From positions 1,552,691 through 1,599,965 of the forward strand of contig BFEA01000186.1 of NCBI GenBank assembly GCA_003427395.1: a DNA stretch of 47,275 bases, given 5' to 3'. The position numbers and the translations under genes were made by a program. Shown here piece by piece: positions 39,401-47,275 of the stretch. How positions within the stretch are numbered: position 1 is the first letter of the stretch; each line of letters starts with the position of its first letter. Source of the DNA: Chara braunii. Its lineage: Eukaryota > Streptophyta > Charophyceae > Charales > Characeae. The notes under the pieces are model-generated. The model had not been told where the DNA came from and did not search any database. It was given only the letters and a program-made list of their open reading frames with translations.

Positions 39401-42400
39401 ACGACGAAGAGATGGTTCAACGAGAGCTTCACGCCAAGTTTGGCCTCTTAGTTTGTTTATGCGTAAAACATGCTGCGCCAACAATAAGCTTCCCAGCATG
39501 TTCACCTTCACATGCCAGACAAAGTGCAAACACGAGGCCCCTTCTCCACGAACAGGGAACCAGAAGAACCAGCACCTGGTCGCGTTGGCGGCCACATACG
39601 CTGCCAAGCCCGCACGACGACCACTTCGGGACAGATTAAACAAGCACTAGTACCCGACCACGCATCCAACTGCCGTCCGACCAGTTTTGGACGGAAGCAA
39701 GACGAACCAGCACCAAAAAACAGCAATCCACGGTGTGCGCTGCTAAACCACGACAGTAGTCGACACAGCAGCTCATGAGTCACTTCAAATCACAAGGACG
39801 ACCTACCCAGGTACTCACCGGCCTGTAGTGGTTCTCCCCTAACCGATTAAAAATGCCCAGAATAGCCGCTGAGGTCGTTCTGAAGTGTACCCGAAATCCC
39901 GTTCGACGCGATTTCACTTGTTCTGATATCATTCCCCTTCTATTTCTTCCTCTCCCTTCTCCCCTACCGTGTTACCCTAATAGAGCGCAAAATCCCGTTC
40001 GTCGCACCTAGAATGAAAGCTGAAATCAAATACAGCTATTATGACCGTGCGTTCTATTAGGGAGAACATGGTAGGTTACCCTCTACGAATATTTCAGTCT
40101 AGGCTGTCGTTCCCCAACTGCTCGTCTCCAGTTCCCCGCTCCCTATACAGACAACTCTTCTTCCAGCACTTTCATCAATTGATTAGGAATCCGCTCTCTC
40201 CCTTCTCTGATTGCAGACCCCTCTACCTCCATCATCCACCTGCAGATCGCCCAATTTTCCCCTGTCCCTCTCGCCTCTCACTCTGCTGCGTATCACCCCT
40301 GCCGAGCTGGGATAATCTGTCTCCATCCCTCTTCCTCCAGACAACCGTCTCTCACCACTCTCTCTGCAAAATCCAAGTCTATCACCCTCCTCCCTTTCCT
40401 GATCCTTACCGCGTTCGCTCCACTCCCTGGTCATTCCAAAGCGCTCTCTCCTACTAGCCTCAATTGACCTACTATCCCCTCCCTTCCCCACTACCTCGAT
40501 CCCTAGCGAATCGCTAATTAGGCCGTAGGACATCGAAGCTCTAGCCAGTGAACAACTCTGCACCCCACGTTCGGCGCCCGAGTTCCATCGCCCCTTCAAT
40601 TCCTGAAGCCAGCAACCACACGGATCGGATCGCGCAACATCTCTCTGCTTCATGAGAGATGCAGCCAGCTTTTCTGCTTGGGGAACTTTCGCGTAGTGAT
40701 CTCCGAGACTTCTCAACAGCATTCCGTGCAGATTTTTTCTGCTTGGAGAACTTTCGCGGAATGATCTCCGAGACTTCTCAACAGCATTCCGTGCAGATTC
40801 CTCCATCGAAAGATCGAGAGGCCTCGGATTTGTTACCATCGATCATTCGGCAAAAATAGTACAGCCCACCCTCCGACGGCATCCGCAACAAGAACCAAAT
40901 AAGAAAGACCTTTTAACACCATACACGTTTTCGTCTATAAGCACAAACAAACGCTGATTCAAAAAATTAAAAAGAAAGACCTTTTAACACCATACACGTT
41001 CTCGTCTATAAGCACAAACAAACGCTGATTCAAAAAATATATGAACACATATCCGCACCAGCAGGAAACCCCAAAAAATATGTTAACAGCGTAAACATCT
41101 TTTCATCGAATATAACCCGGGTCAGTGGAACGGCATTGCAACAGGCAACCATAATACATTTCAGGAATATCGGACTGGTCTGACTCTATGAAAAGGAGAA
41201 GACGCCTCCCTCCATTTCCTAACCCTAGACAACGGGCACGGGTACCATTGTCTGATTTCTCAATTCCGAGAAGCAGAAACGTCGCGATTAGGCGCTGCAG
41301 AAGCTGTGCAGCGATCGGAACAGAGGGGAGGTTTCGACAGGCATATGAGAGGGGGACCACCACGATGACAGGAAGTCTGCGCACGCGAAGGGCAAAACGA
41401 AATTCGCCTAACTCTCTAATAAGTATAACGAAAACAAATGGACGATGAGATGTCAACTTGCCGATGGAATCGGAACCGGACTGACGCTCCCCAGAATGCA
41501 AAAGGAGAGAAACATTAGGTCCTGTAAAAAATAAAAAATAATAAAAATAAAAAATAAAAAACGAAAAGCAAAGCTGACGTAGCTTCCTCGCGACGTAAAG
41601 AGGACTTGTCAAATATTCACTGGTTGAGTTCGAGATGCAATTTTATTGAATAGAAATAAGATCACCACTGGAAACTTGAAAGCTAGGCCAAATCATAATA
41701 TTGAATAGAAATAAGATCGCCACTGGAAACTTGAGAGCTAGGCCAAAGGACAATTTGCTTACAAAAACAAAAATATCTTTGTGACTTATATAAGCTGCCT
41801 TGCTGAAAAACAGTAGAGCACAAAATCATACGTACAAGAAGAATGTCCACTGCTTTCCACATTGAGGAACAGTCGACGTACTTTGAGATATGAACGATCG
41901 ATCACTTACAGGGAGCTTAACGAGGGAGGGAGAACATCTCCGATTCGCAGCAGAAGACTAATGAATACCGAAAACCCTGAAACGACACCACGTGCAAGAA
42001 AAGGACAAGCAAGGTCTCCAACATGTCTCGCACGTACGCAAATAACTTGAAAAGCGGACATTTAAAACCAAAACAAAGAAGCGAAATGAAAGACATGCAG
42101 CTGCCTCCTAACGATGATTATAACTTAAACGTGGTCAAAGAGAGCACAAAACACAGAGCGTGGAGAGAACAGATGACAGGAAGGATGACCAGAGACCGAG
42201 AATGGCACTAACTACAGAGAGCTAGAATGTCACTACTGACTGCAGAGAGTGAGGATGCCACTAGTCGGCTGAGGGCTACCAATCTTCCCCCAGTACAACG
42301 TACGGTCATGATAGCTGTAACTAGACTGAAAGATACGCCAACTACAGCTAAAATGACCGCACACCTCATTCGGGGGAAGAAGGTGGCCCCATGGCAAGCG

Positions 42401-45400
42401 CCTGTTCAAATACCGAACGCTAGCCCTCTGATCAAATATCATACCTGATTTCTTTTGTGAAAAAACAAAGAAATTGGAGTGACACTCTACACGACGATCG
42501 GTCAGTCGAAAAGGTCGCTGGCTAAGGTCCAACAACTGGCATAGAAAATATGAACGGCGAAGACCAGGAGAAATAACCGCTGCCGAAGGATAACACCCTA
42601 AAAGATCCTTCGCAGGAAGGGCATAGAGAACGCGTGAACAACGGGGGAAGCCGCAACCCCTCTTCGAGAGAGATCAATGACAAAGACGCCGTACTCCGTC
42701 GGTGGGAGAAAACGCAACAGAACGAATGCTAAGCTGGAAAAAGATGAGTTCGTCCTTGTGAGAGACTGCAAGTCCAAAAGATCCCATTCAGGCCTCGGCC
42801 ACGATTAACGTTCCCAGAGCACACGGAAAAACAACCAAGGCTTTCTTGTCCTCGAGAAGCAGACAATAGATTGGAATCACCCGTAGAGGCACGGGAAAGC
42901 ATAGCATTCGGCTCACCAATGGGAGAGCCACAGCCCCGACTTATACGGCAGAAATATACACACATAACATACGCACACTTCTCGTCATTGAGAACTGCCC
43001 GGTGAACCGTAGGCAGAGAGGGGAAATAGGACAGCAAACGAGGGGCTGTGACAGACTATTTCCTCGGATCATATTCATGTATATACCTTCGGTGGATGGC
43101 AAACGAGTTTGTGACATCTTATTTCTTAATGTAACAGTGTAGTCCCACGAGATTCCATTTCCGCCTGCCATAATCCAGTGTTACAGTGGTGGGAAGAACG
43201 CATCAGAAAGAATAATGGATACGTCTTAGTATATTGACAAAGGTCCGAAAGATTTCCATTCGTGTCTCGTATGATCCGCGCCTGCCAGGTGAATGAAGAA
43301 ACAACCTAGACTCTCCTGCCCCCCGACTCGGTACACAATACAAAACCTTGACTCCCCTGTGCTCTCACGGTAACCAAACCGCTGAAAAGCGCATCGAATC
43401 CAACCACGCCACCGACAAAGTGAAACATCCACTAACAACGCTAAGCGCCGACAGCTTTTCTGTTGCACCAGCATGCAGACCCCAACCCGAAAACCATGCC
43501 CCAGCTAATGCCGCACCACAGTGAACAAGTCGAGAAAAAAGTCCTGTAGTCAGTCTAACACCGGCCCCATGGACAACCCGAAGGCCACAAATCATTACAC
43601 ACAACTTTCTAGCATCACATCACTTCACCTAGCAAACGGAGGTCGGGGACCTAATTACTTAATGACACCTCGCAAAAGGACGCCAATCACCTGCACGACG
43701 GGAAGAAAAGAAGGCCGATTCTCTGCACGATGCTCAATTCTCTCTCTTCTTCTTCTTAACGATGGTCGCTTCTCTCCATGCCTTCCCACGGAGACCAGAT
43801 CCTAGGCCAAGTCATAGGAGAAGCTGAACTCCAATCCGGCAGCTCTCCGCTCTGAGAACCCGCAGAAACACGCGCACGCTCTCAAGACTACACCCTCCCA
43901 GGTTCTCAAAGACGCTGGAAGCGATGGAGTTCGCTCTCAAGTACGTCGTATATGACCTTCCCTCGACTTTCGCCGACTGCTTTCCACAGTTTTCTTGATA
44001 ATTGCTCTTATTTCATAAGACTTTTGGTTACTCCAACGACGTGACCTGACTTGACGGCCACGAGGCGAGCAGGACGCTTTCCTGCTTACATATCGCAGTA
44101 CTGGCTGGCTCTATGCCCTACTGTCTCCCCCCCCCCCGAATAAAACGCACGGTCATGACTCTAGCTGGCTGCTGCTTTTGGTGCACCTTTCAATCTAGAT
44201 GCAGTGATATTAACCGTGCGTTCTATTCGGGGAAGACTAGCACTTCATTGCCACCTGTTCCATGCAGTTAATGTTGTTGCTTCGATATCGTTTCTCAAAA
44301 GAAAGCTAGAACTTGAGAGGCGGCCCCTCGGTGGGGCAGGCCCCCGGATAAAAAGAACTTATATACTGTTGTGGATATATGGCCGAGTAGCGCCTCGAGG
44401 GATCGACGGCGCAGGCCGATGTCATATGGATGGATGGTCAGAAGCGGCGGCACCTCGATGAAACCGTACCCTACCCGTCTTCACCAAATTATGACGCACC
44501 GTCACTATCGACGCATCTGGACTGAAAGCTGGCCCAAATTCCGCTCTAATGACAGTGACCTCTAATGCGGAGATTGGTTTACATGACGCACCGTCACTAT
44601 CGACGAATCTGGACTGAAAGCTGGCCCAAATACCGCTATAATGACAGTGACCTCTAATACGGAGATAGGTTTACAAAGCAGTGCTAGTCTGTGACAGGGA
44701 ACGATCTTCCTCCCTGTCGTAGCACGCACATAACATCCCGACTTCTTTCGGGGGCCAGAGAGAAGAGGCAGAACAGCCGCTTTCTTTTTTTCCCTCAAGT
44801 TCTGGGAGCAAAGGACAAACAAATTGTTTTCGAAGAAGATGCCGCCAAGCAACGAGCTTATTCCCTGTCGTAGCACGCACAAGACGTCCCGACTTCTTTC
44901 GGGGGCCAGAGAGGAGGCAGAACAGCCAGTTCATTTTTAACCTCAAGCCATGGGAGCGAAGAACATAAGCAAATTGTTATACAAGCTGAAGCTTCCTGCG
45001 ACACACGACTAACAAAAAAGGGCAAAGCGTCTCGTAACGGACAGCGAGTAAGACCTAACCGAGTACTACGGAGTAACCGACGGCCACTAAGGCCTAACGG
45101 TGCCAAGTAACGGACGGCCAGTAAGCCCTAACTTAGTATATATCTGCCACTGGGACTCTTTGTTCCTCCTGAATCTAGCCATAGGAGGTGCGGTTGTCCA
45201 TAACCAGGAGACGAACAACTGCGAGTTTACCGTACTCCACCATGATTTACGGCAGAAGGGAAATGCAGCACACATTTTCTTTATCAATCCAAAGCTGGGA
45301 AATTTACTCCAGAGGACCCAGCAAGACGTTGGGATCATTAAATATCCATCCAGACTCCATATAGACTGCCCCTGTAATCTTACCTCGACGGCAGGGGGGG

Positions 45401-47193
45401 GGGGGGGGGGGGGGAAGATGAGACGGTTTTTCGAACAAGGCGAATGCAGGAAGTATCACGGGCAGCCTTCGCTGCAGATGCACACTGATGAGCGTTCCTC
45501 GTGAACGACGCCGCTCGTACGAGCAGATAGGTAAACTCTCGTCCGACAAACTGCACGCTTCACGCGCGCAATACTAGGACGATACGGCGGCGGCCTCCAG
45601 AAAGACCTCAACGCTGCAGGAAGTAACGAGGAGGTGGAACTTGAACCTCGCCGCCCAGAAGGCACCACCTCCACAACTCTCATTGTTCAGACTATCAGCA
45701 CACGTTTCATGTACACAAGCGGAATGTGCCAGCAACGGGGAAAACGTCAGATACACTGTTCAGTTGCGTTTAGAGAGTCCTTCCCTTTCCTACAGGATAC
45801 ACCGCAAGAAAACTGCAAAAAAAGACCCACCCTCAAGAAGGCGTTGAAAGATGCACAAAGCGCCGTCCGTGAACAGAAGGAAAACAAACACGTGGATGTG
45901 GACAACCAGAGGAAAAACGTGGAGGAGAGAGTGAAGGAGAGACATTCCCCGTCAATAATTGAAAGCGTGTGAAAAAGGAGGGAAACGGATAGTATTACGG
46001 AGTGCAAGAGCAAGTGCCAGCGCGGAAAGAACGGGAAAGAGTGTAAACGACACAGACAAACAGCGATACATTAACGTAAATCATGTGAAAGGAAAATGTC
46101 GGTACAGAAGTCGAGGCTGGGAACAAACCGAACGAGCGACCGAGAGAGCGATAGAAAGCAAACAGCCGTCATCCCACCACTCGTCAACTGTGAGAAAACC
46201 AGGAGAAAGCATTTTTTTCCGTTCCAACTGGGGAAGATTGCAGCCCTCCGTTCCAATACTCGCCCAACTATGAGAAACATATTAGAAGAAAGCACTCCTT
46301 CCGTTCGTACTGGGAACATAAGATTGCAGCCGTCCGTTAAAACTGAAAAATATACACCCTGCATTCTCGACCTTCCTCAAGTACTGGATGAGGTAATCGG
46401 AGCGATACAGTGGACGTGGAATGAGCACAGGACGAGATCGAGTACCTAACAGAGAAAAAAAAACGAGAAAGACTGGATGAGGTAATCGAGGTGCGAAAAA
46501 GTGGCGGATAAAAGGGAAGAAGAGGAACTCAGAGATGGAATGCGCAAGCTAAAAAAATAAGACAGCAACATAACAGCAAAACATACGCTCATGGTGAATG
46601 AGCCGCACAAACAAGAACCCACAGATGACGATACTCCAACAACAATCAACGAGAGAGTTAAAGGGCGGCGACGAGATCTCGCCGATTAGAGAAAGCAAAG
46701 GGAAGAGAGAGCTAGCTGATCGGAGAAGGCAAAGGGAAGAAAGATACTTTCTCACAATCGAAGAACCAAAAGGGGAGGACACGGTCGCCAGAGAAGGTCG
46801 TGACACTCTGAAACGAAAAATGTTACAAGAAGGACAGGAAAGGAAAGAGGGATAGAAGTGGAAACTGACCGGAACAGCATCCGCGATCTTAATCCGTGCC
46901 CCTGTTTCTTCTCGAATCTGCTTGATGATGGCGCCTTGCTTGCCGATTATGCTCCCTATTTTCTTGTAACTAACGAGGAGTCGATAGACAGTCTCACTAC
47001 TCTCTGTTGCCATTTTCTTAGCCGCGCCGCCGTTCTGCCCATCCAATGGCCGCTTGTTGTTGGCAACCGTATGAAGCTCACCGGGAGCGCCTCCTGCTGC
47101 CCTGATTACTCCGCTCACACCTAGAGCCTCCTCGCCGGAAATGTCCCTCACACTCTCAACACCTGTAGGCCAATGCATCTTCGTGTCTACCAT
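30313..47193 (-). CDS. Three-KH-domain RNA-binding protein, PCBP/hnRNP K type (plant PEPPER/FLK/RCF3 group); seven exons, 436 aa
   Basis: Join of 46870-47193, 35636-35740, 34553-34777, 33989-34047, 32845-33211, 31924-31986 and 30313-30480, minus strand, totals 1311 nt. That is 436 codons plus TGA. All six introns are GT-AG and phases agree. KH1 (about residues 67-138) has the GKQG loop at 84-87, KH2 (about 167-238) GKGG at 181-184, KH3 (about 327-395) GKGG at 342-345. Residues 47-60 (KRPLDGQNGGAAKK) look like a bipartite nuclear signal, as in hnRNP K. Residues 239-325 and 396-436 are Gly-rich and likely flexible. Family members bind C-rich or U-rich RNA and control splicing, stability or translation; a nuclear RNA-processing role here is inference. 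The ATG at 47193 has A at -3 and G at +4, but the frame stays open to the window edge, so an earlier start or exon is possible. Length fits the family. Orthology within the group is not resolved. Confidence 0.93.
30481..31923 (-). other. KH gene intron 6
   Basis: 1443 bp, GTGAGC to GTGCAG. It contains a short GC-rich hairpin: GGCGGGT at 31423-31429 pairs with ACCCGCC at 31443-31449. No other feature is recognised. Confidence 0.87.
31924..31986 (-). CDS. KH gene coding exon 6 (middle of KH3)
   Basis: It encodes VHDQKEGSQERVIEITGTAD plus Q, residues 361-381. The acceptor is TTGCCAG and the donor CAG|GTGAGC. It is a 63-nt exon, phase 0 at both ends, so skipping it would keep frame and selectively break KH3. 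Confidence 0.92.
31987..32844 (-). other. KH gene intron 5, mostly occupied by an inverted-repeat element
   Basis: 858 bp, GTGAGA to TTGCCAG. More than half is the MITE-like element at 32241-32717. Confidence 0.88.
32241..32717. mobile_element. MITE-like inverted-repeat element in intron 5, ~477 bp
   Basis: The left end CCCGAAAATAACGCCCAGGT is matched by the reverse complement of 32701-32717, CCCGAAATTAACGCTGG. Weaker pairing continues inward (TTCTAACACCC / ATCTAACATACCC). The phrase CCAGGNNTTA recurs inside, as in ACCCAGGCCTTA, ATCCAGGCATT and CCCAGGTATTA. No transposase frame and no clear target-site duplication were found. Confidence 0.55.
32845..33211 (-). CDS. KH gene coding exon 5 (Gly-rich linker and first half of KH3)
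   Basis: It encodes residues 238-360: ENPPKVPP, a Gly/Pro-rich linker, then VTSQMTVASSLVGSIIGKGG through QISGARVK. The acceptor is TTGCCAG|G and the donor AAG|GTGAGA. The NNIAQIRQISGA string is the form seen in plant KH3 domains. Confidence 0.93.
33212..33988 (-). other. KH gene intron 4
   Basis: 777 bp, GTGTGT to TTGCCAG. Nothing further is recognised inside. Confidence 0.87.
33989..34047 (-). CDS. KH gene coding exon 4 (end of KH2)
   Basis: It encodes IAGEIPKVRTALEMIAKQL plus two bases of the next Arg codon, the final helix of KH2. The acceptor is CTGCAG and the donor AG|GTGTGT. The exon is 59 nt and ends in phase 2, completed by the first G of exon 5. It is too short to stand out as an open frame; homology and splice sites define it. 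Confidence 0.9.
34048..34552 (-). other. KH gene intron 3
   Basis: 505 bp, GTACGT to CTGCAG. Nothing further is recognised inside. Confidence 0.88.
34553..34777 (-). CDS. KH gene coding exon 3 (linker and most of KH2)
   Basis: It encodes residues 144-218: a Pro-rich linker, then TRLLIAGSQAGSLIGKGGDI through PTDRVVQ. The acceptor is TTTGCAG|CCT and the donor CAG|GTACGT. 225 nt, phase 0 at both ends. Confidence 0.93.
34778..35635 (-). other. KH gene intron 2
   Basis: 858 bp, GTATGT to TTTGCAG. No repeat or gene is recognised inside. Confidence 0.88.
35636..35740 (-). CDS. KH gene coding exon 2 (second half of KH1)
   Basis: It encodes residues 109-143, starting NVDERVVIISAKDD and ending HNRTME. 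This is the beta-sheet and last helix of KH1. The acceptor is CTGCAG and the donor GAG|GTATGT. The exon is 105 nt, phase 0 at both ends, so skipping it would keep frame but destroy KH1. Confidence 0.92.
36271..36370. mobile_element. Hairpin MITE family, copy 1 (most diverged)
   Basis: The left arm starts TTCCCCCAAGAGAACGGATT and continues GTCATTATA. The right arm, reverse-complemented, starts TTCTCGCGAATTGAGCCTGC and continues TGTCATTATTATCACTGCA. Its right arm matches copy 5 better than its own left arm, as expected of an old family member. Confidence 0.65.
36340..36565 (-). mobile_element. Possible tRNA-derived SINE fragment
   Basis: On the minus strand, GGTTTGAATCC (36509-36499) differs by one base from the polymerase III B-box GGTTCGAATCC. 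It lies downstream of a GGCTCACGGAGTCAGCAAGG segment. A good A-box at the usual distance is missing and no tail is clear, so this is tentative. Confidence 0.22.
37070..37430 (+). repeat. Diverged tandem repeat, about five copies
   Basis: CAGATTCACACCAATGCACG followed by AGTCCTTCAATCCCGTC recurs at about 37072, 37188, 37257, 37302 and 37398. Copies vary in length because some lack the trailing ATTGATTTCCATTTCTCTGA and CTGGCAATCTCCACC segments. Confidence 0.88.
38679..38775. mobile_element. Hairpin MITE family, copy 2
   Basis: 97 bp. The left arm is TTCACCCGAATAGAACGCCT and the right arm, reverse-complemented, is TTCACCCGTATAGAACGCCC, then GGTCATTATCGCT. Pairing extends nearly to the centre, leaving a small loop around GGGGCAACTCGAG. 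Confidence 0.82.
39975..40062. mobile_element. Hairpin MITE family, copy 3
   Basis: The left arm is CCCTAATAGAGCGCAAAATC and the right arm, reverse-complemented, CCCTAATAGAACGCACGGTC, then ATAATAGCTGTAT. Its middle contains CTAGAATGAAAG, shared with copies 4 and 5. Confidence 0.75.
40671..40800. repeat. 65-bp tandem duplication
   Basis: Units at 40671-40735 and 40736-40800 start TTTCTGCTTGG(G/A)GAACTTTC and share TCTCAACAGCATTCCGTGCA. Sixty-five is not a multiple of three, so the 218-codon minus-strand frame across it reads the two copies in different frames. That argues against coding. Confidence 0.94.
40901..41038. repeat. 71-bp tandem duplication
   Basis: Units begin at 40901 and 40972 with AAGAAAGACCTTTTAACACC and end ACGCTGATTCAAAAAAT. 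They differ by about one or two bases. Confidence 0.95.
41646..41755. repeat. 55-bp tandem duplication
   Basis: Units begin at 41646 and 41701 with TTGAATAGAAATAAGATC and share CCACTGGAAACTTGA and AGCTAGGCCAAA. Confidence 0.93.
42185..42262. repeat. ~30-bp diverged tandem repeat
   Basis: GGCACTAACTACAGAGAGCT, GTCACTACTGACTGCAGAGA and GCCACTAGTCGGCTGAGGG follow one another at about 30-bp spacing, directly left of hairpin copy 4. Confidence 0.6.
42285..42378. mobile_element. Hairpin MITE family, copy 4
   Basis: The left arm is TTCCCCCAGTACAACGTACG then GTCATGATAGCTGTA. The right arm, reverse-complemented, is TTCCCCCGAATGAGGTGTGC then GGTCATTTTAGCTGTAG. The centre holds CTAGACTGAAAG, shared with copies 3 and 5. 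Confidence 0.78.
42750..43400. repeat. Possible ~470-bp diverged duplication
   Basis: AGTCCAAAAGATCCCATTCA (about 42771) resembles GGTCCGAAAGATTTCCATTC (about 43241). ACAACCAAGGCTTTCTTGTC (about 42831) resembles ACAACCTAGACTCTCCTGCC (about 43302). The order is kept, so a duplicated block is plausible, but the similarity is patchy. Confidence 0.45.
44134..44233. mobile_element. Hairpin MITE family, copy 5
   Basis: The left arm is CCCCGAATAAAACGCACGGT and the right arm, reverse-complemented, TCCCCGAATAGAACGCACGG, then TTAATATCACTGCATCTAGA. The left end abuts an 11-base C run that blurs the boundary. It has the best-preserved arms of the family. Confidence 0.85.
44491..44674. repeat. 92-bp tandem duplication
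   Basis: Units at 44491 and 44583 begin ATGACGCACCGTCACTATCG and end GGAGAT(T/A)GGTTTACA, with about six differences. Confidence 0.95.
44711..45000. repeat. ~151-bp tandem duplication with an internal hairpin
   Basis: TCCCTGTCGTAGCACGCACA at about 44711 and 44862 begins two copies. Both carry CCCGACTTCTTTCGGGGGCC, a CCCGA/TTCGGG-type short hairpin, then GGCAGAACAGCC. The second copy has several small deletions. Confidence 0.88.
45033..45131. repeat. Short tandem repeat, ~35-39 bp unit x3
   Basis: GTAACGGACAGCGAGTAAGA, GTAACCGACGGCCACTAAGG and GTAACGGACGGCCAGTAAGC start at about 45033, 45072 and 45106, each followed by CCTAAC. Confidence 0.85.
45394..45414. repeat. Poly-G run, 21 bases
   Basis: An uninterrupted G run on the plus strand inside intron 1. 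It would be a C run in the KH pre-mRNA. Confidence 0.97.
46204..46345. repeat. ~85-bp diverged tandem duplication
   Basis: AGAAAGCATTTTTTTCCGTT and AGAAAGCACTCCTTCCGTTC, each followed by ACTGGG and AGATTGCAGCC(C/G)TCCGTT, lie about 83-86 bp apart. Confidence 0.85.
46384..46740. repeat. Scattered purine-rich short duplications
   Basis: ACTGGATGAGGTAATCG occurs at about 46383 and 46473. GAAAGCAAAGGGAAGA and GAAGGCAAAGGGAAGA occur at about 46691 and 46725. These lie in intron 1 close to exon 1. Confidence 0.75.
46870..47193 (-). CDS. KH gene coding exon 1 (N-terminus and first half of KH1)
   Basis: It encodes residues 1-108: a polar N-terminus, the putative nuclear signal, and KH1 from ETVYRLLVSYKKIGSIIGKQ to IKIADAVP. 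The donor is CCG|GTCAGT at 46869. The exon ends in phase 0. Confidence 0.9.
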
Positions 47194-47275
47194 GCTGGGA
47201 TTCCAAGCTGTCTCTATGGTGAATTGAATGAAATCGAATCGAACGGAGAACTGGAAAGATCTGCAGCGGGGTCCG
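47194..47275 (-). other. KH gene 5' leader or upstream coding sequence
   Basis: Upstream of the chosen ATG the frame has no stop up to the window edge (CGGACCCC...). It could be 5' UTR or further coding sequence. No promoter element is identifiable in these 82 bases. Confidence 0.4.

Larger units (their letters stand above)
35741..46869 (-). other. KH gene intron 1, 11.1 kb
   Basis: It is bounded by GTCAGT and CTGCAG. It splits KH1 after ADAVP, and the flanking exons restore an unbroken KH domain. The intron is filled with five related hairpin elements and many short tandem duplications listed separately, plus a GC-rich stretch near 36,640-36,950. Open frames inside it, including 218 codons at 40183-40839 and 169 codons at 41103-41612 on the minus strand, have no recognised domain. 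No nested gene is supported. Confidence 0.85.

Noticed and set aside
40183-40839. 218-codon minus-strand frame inside KH intron 1, possible nested gene or alternative exon
   Set aside because: No domain is recognised, and it crosses a 65-bp tandem duplication that shifts frame between copies, which argues against a maintained protein.
41103-41612. 169-codon minus-strand frame with hydrophobic stretches
   Set aside because: The hydrophobic part comes from an A/T-rich AAAATAAAAAATA tract read as Phe/Tyr/Leu. I see no motif or convincing splice context.

Overview
This is a nuclear eukaryotic window. It is mostly non-coding and rich in repeats, with one confidently recognisable protein-coding gene broken up by large GT-AG introns. 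The gene encodes a plant-type protein with three KH domains. The decayed LINE at the left edge looks like the L1-type elements of plants. The window is crowded with GA/TG microsatellites, minisatellites and small inverted-repeat elements. Together these suggest a large, repeat-rich streptophyte genome such as a charophyte alga or early-diverging land plant. That assignment is an inference; no marker in the window fixes the species.

Layout. 1-1.34 kb: a stop-ridden LINE reverse transcriptase on the plus strand, cut by the window edge. 1.34-14.9 kb: no gene recognised, but several tandem duplications, a dispersed ~60-bp repeat (8.97-10.64 kb) and a nine-copy minisatellite of ~64 bp (12.10-12.61 kb). 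14.9-16.25 kb: a compound satellite whose units join a conserved ~85-bp core to TG and GA microsatellites. It is followed by a GC-rich patch and a decayed reading frame (16.66-17.30 kb). 17.8-18.1 kb: a tandem duplication carrying a 51-base G run. 19.67-20.65 kb: a ~1-kb fold-back element. 21.97-22.29 kb: a MITE-like element. 23.83-24.26 kb: an assembly gap of 430 N beside a higher-order satellite (24.26-24.72 kb). 24.7-29.4 kb: more short tandem duplications and no gene recognised.

30.31-47.19 kb, minus strand: seven coding exons join in frame to 436 codons plus stop. They encode a hnRNP E/K (PCBP)-type RNA-binding protein of the plant PEPPER/FLK/RCF3 group. Every junction is GT-AG, and all three KH domains are complete with GxxG loops. 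The first intron is 11.1 kb. It holds five diverged copies of one ~95-bp hairpin/MITE family plus many recent tandem duplications. Intron 5 holds another inverted-repeat element. No promoter is visible because the upstream side of the gene leaves the window. The reading frame stays open from the chosen ATG to the window edge, so the true N-terminus could lie further out.
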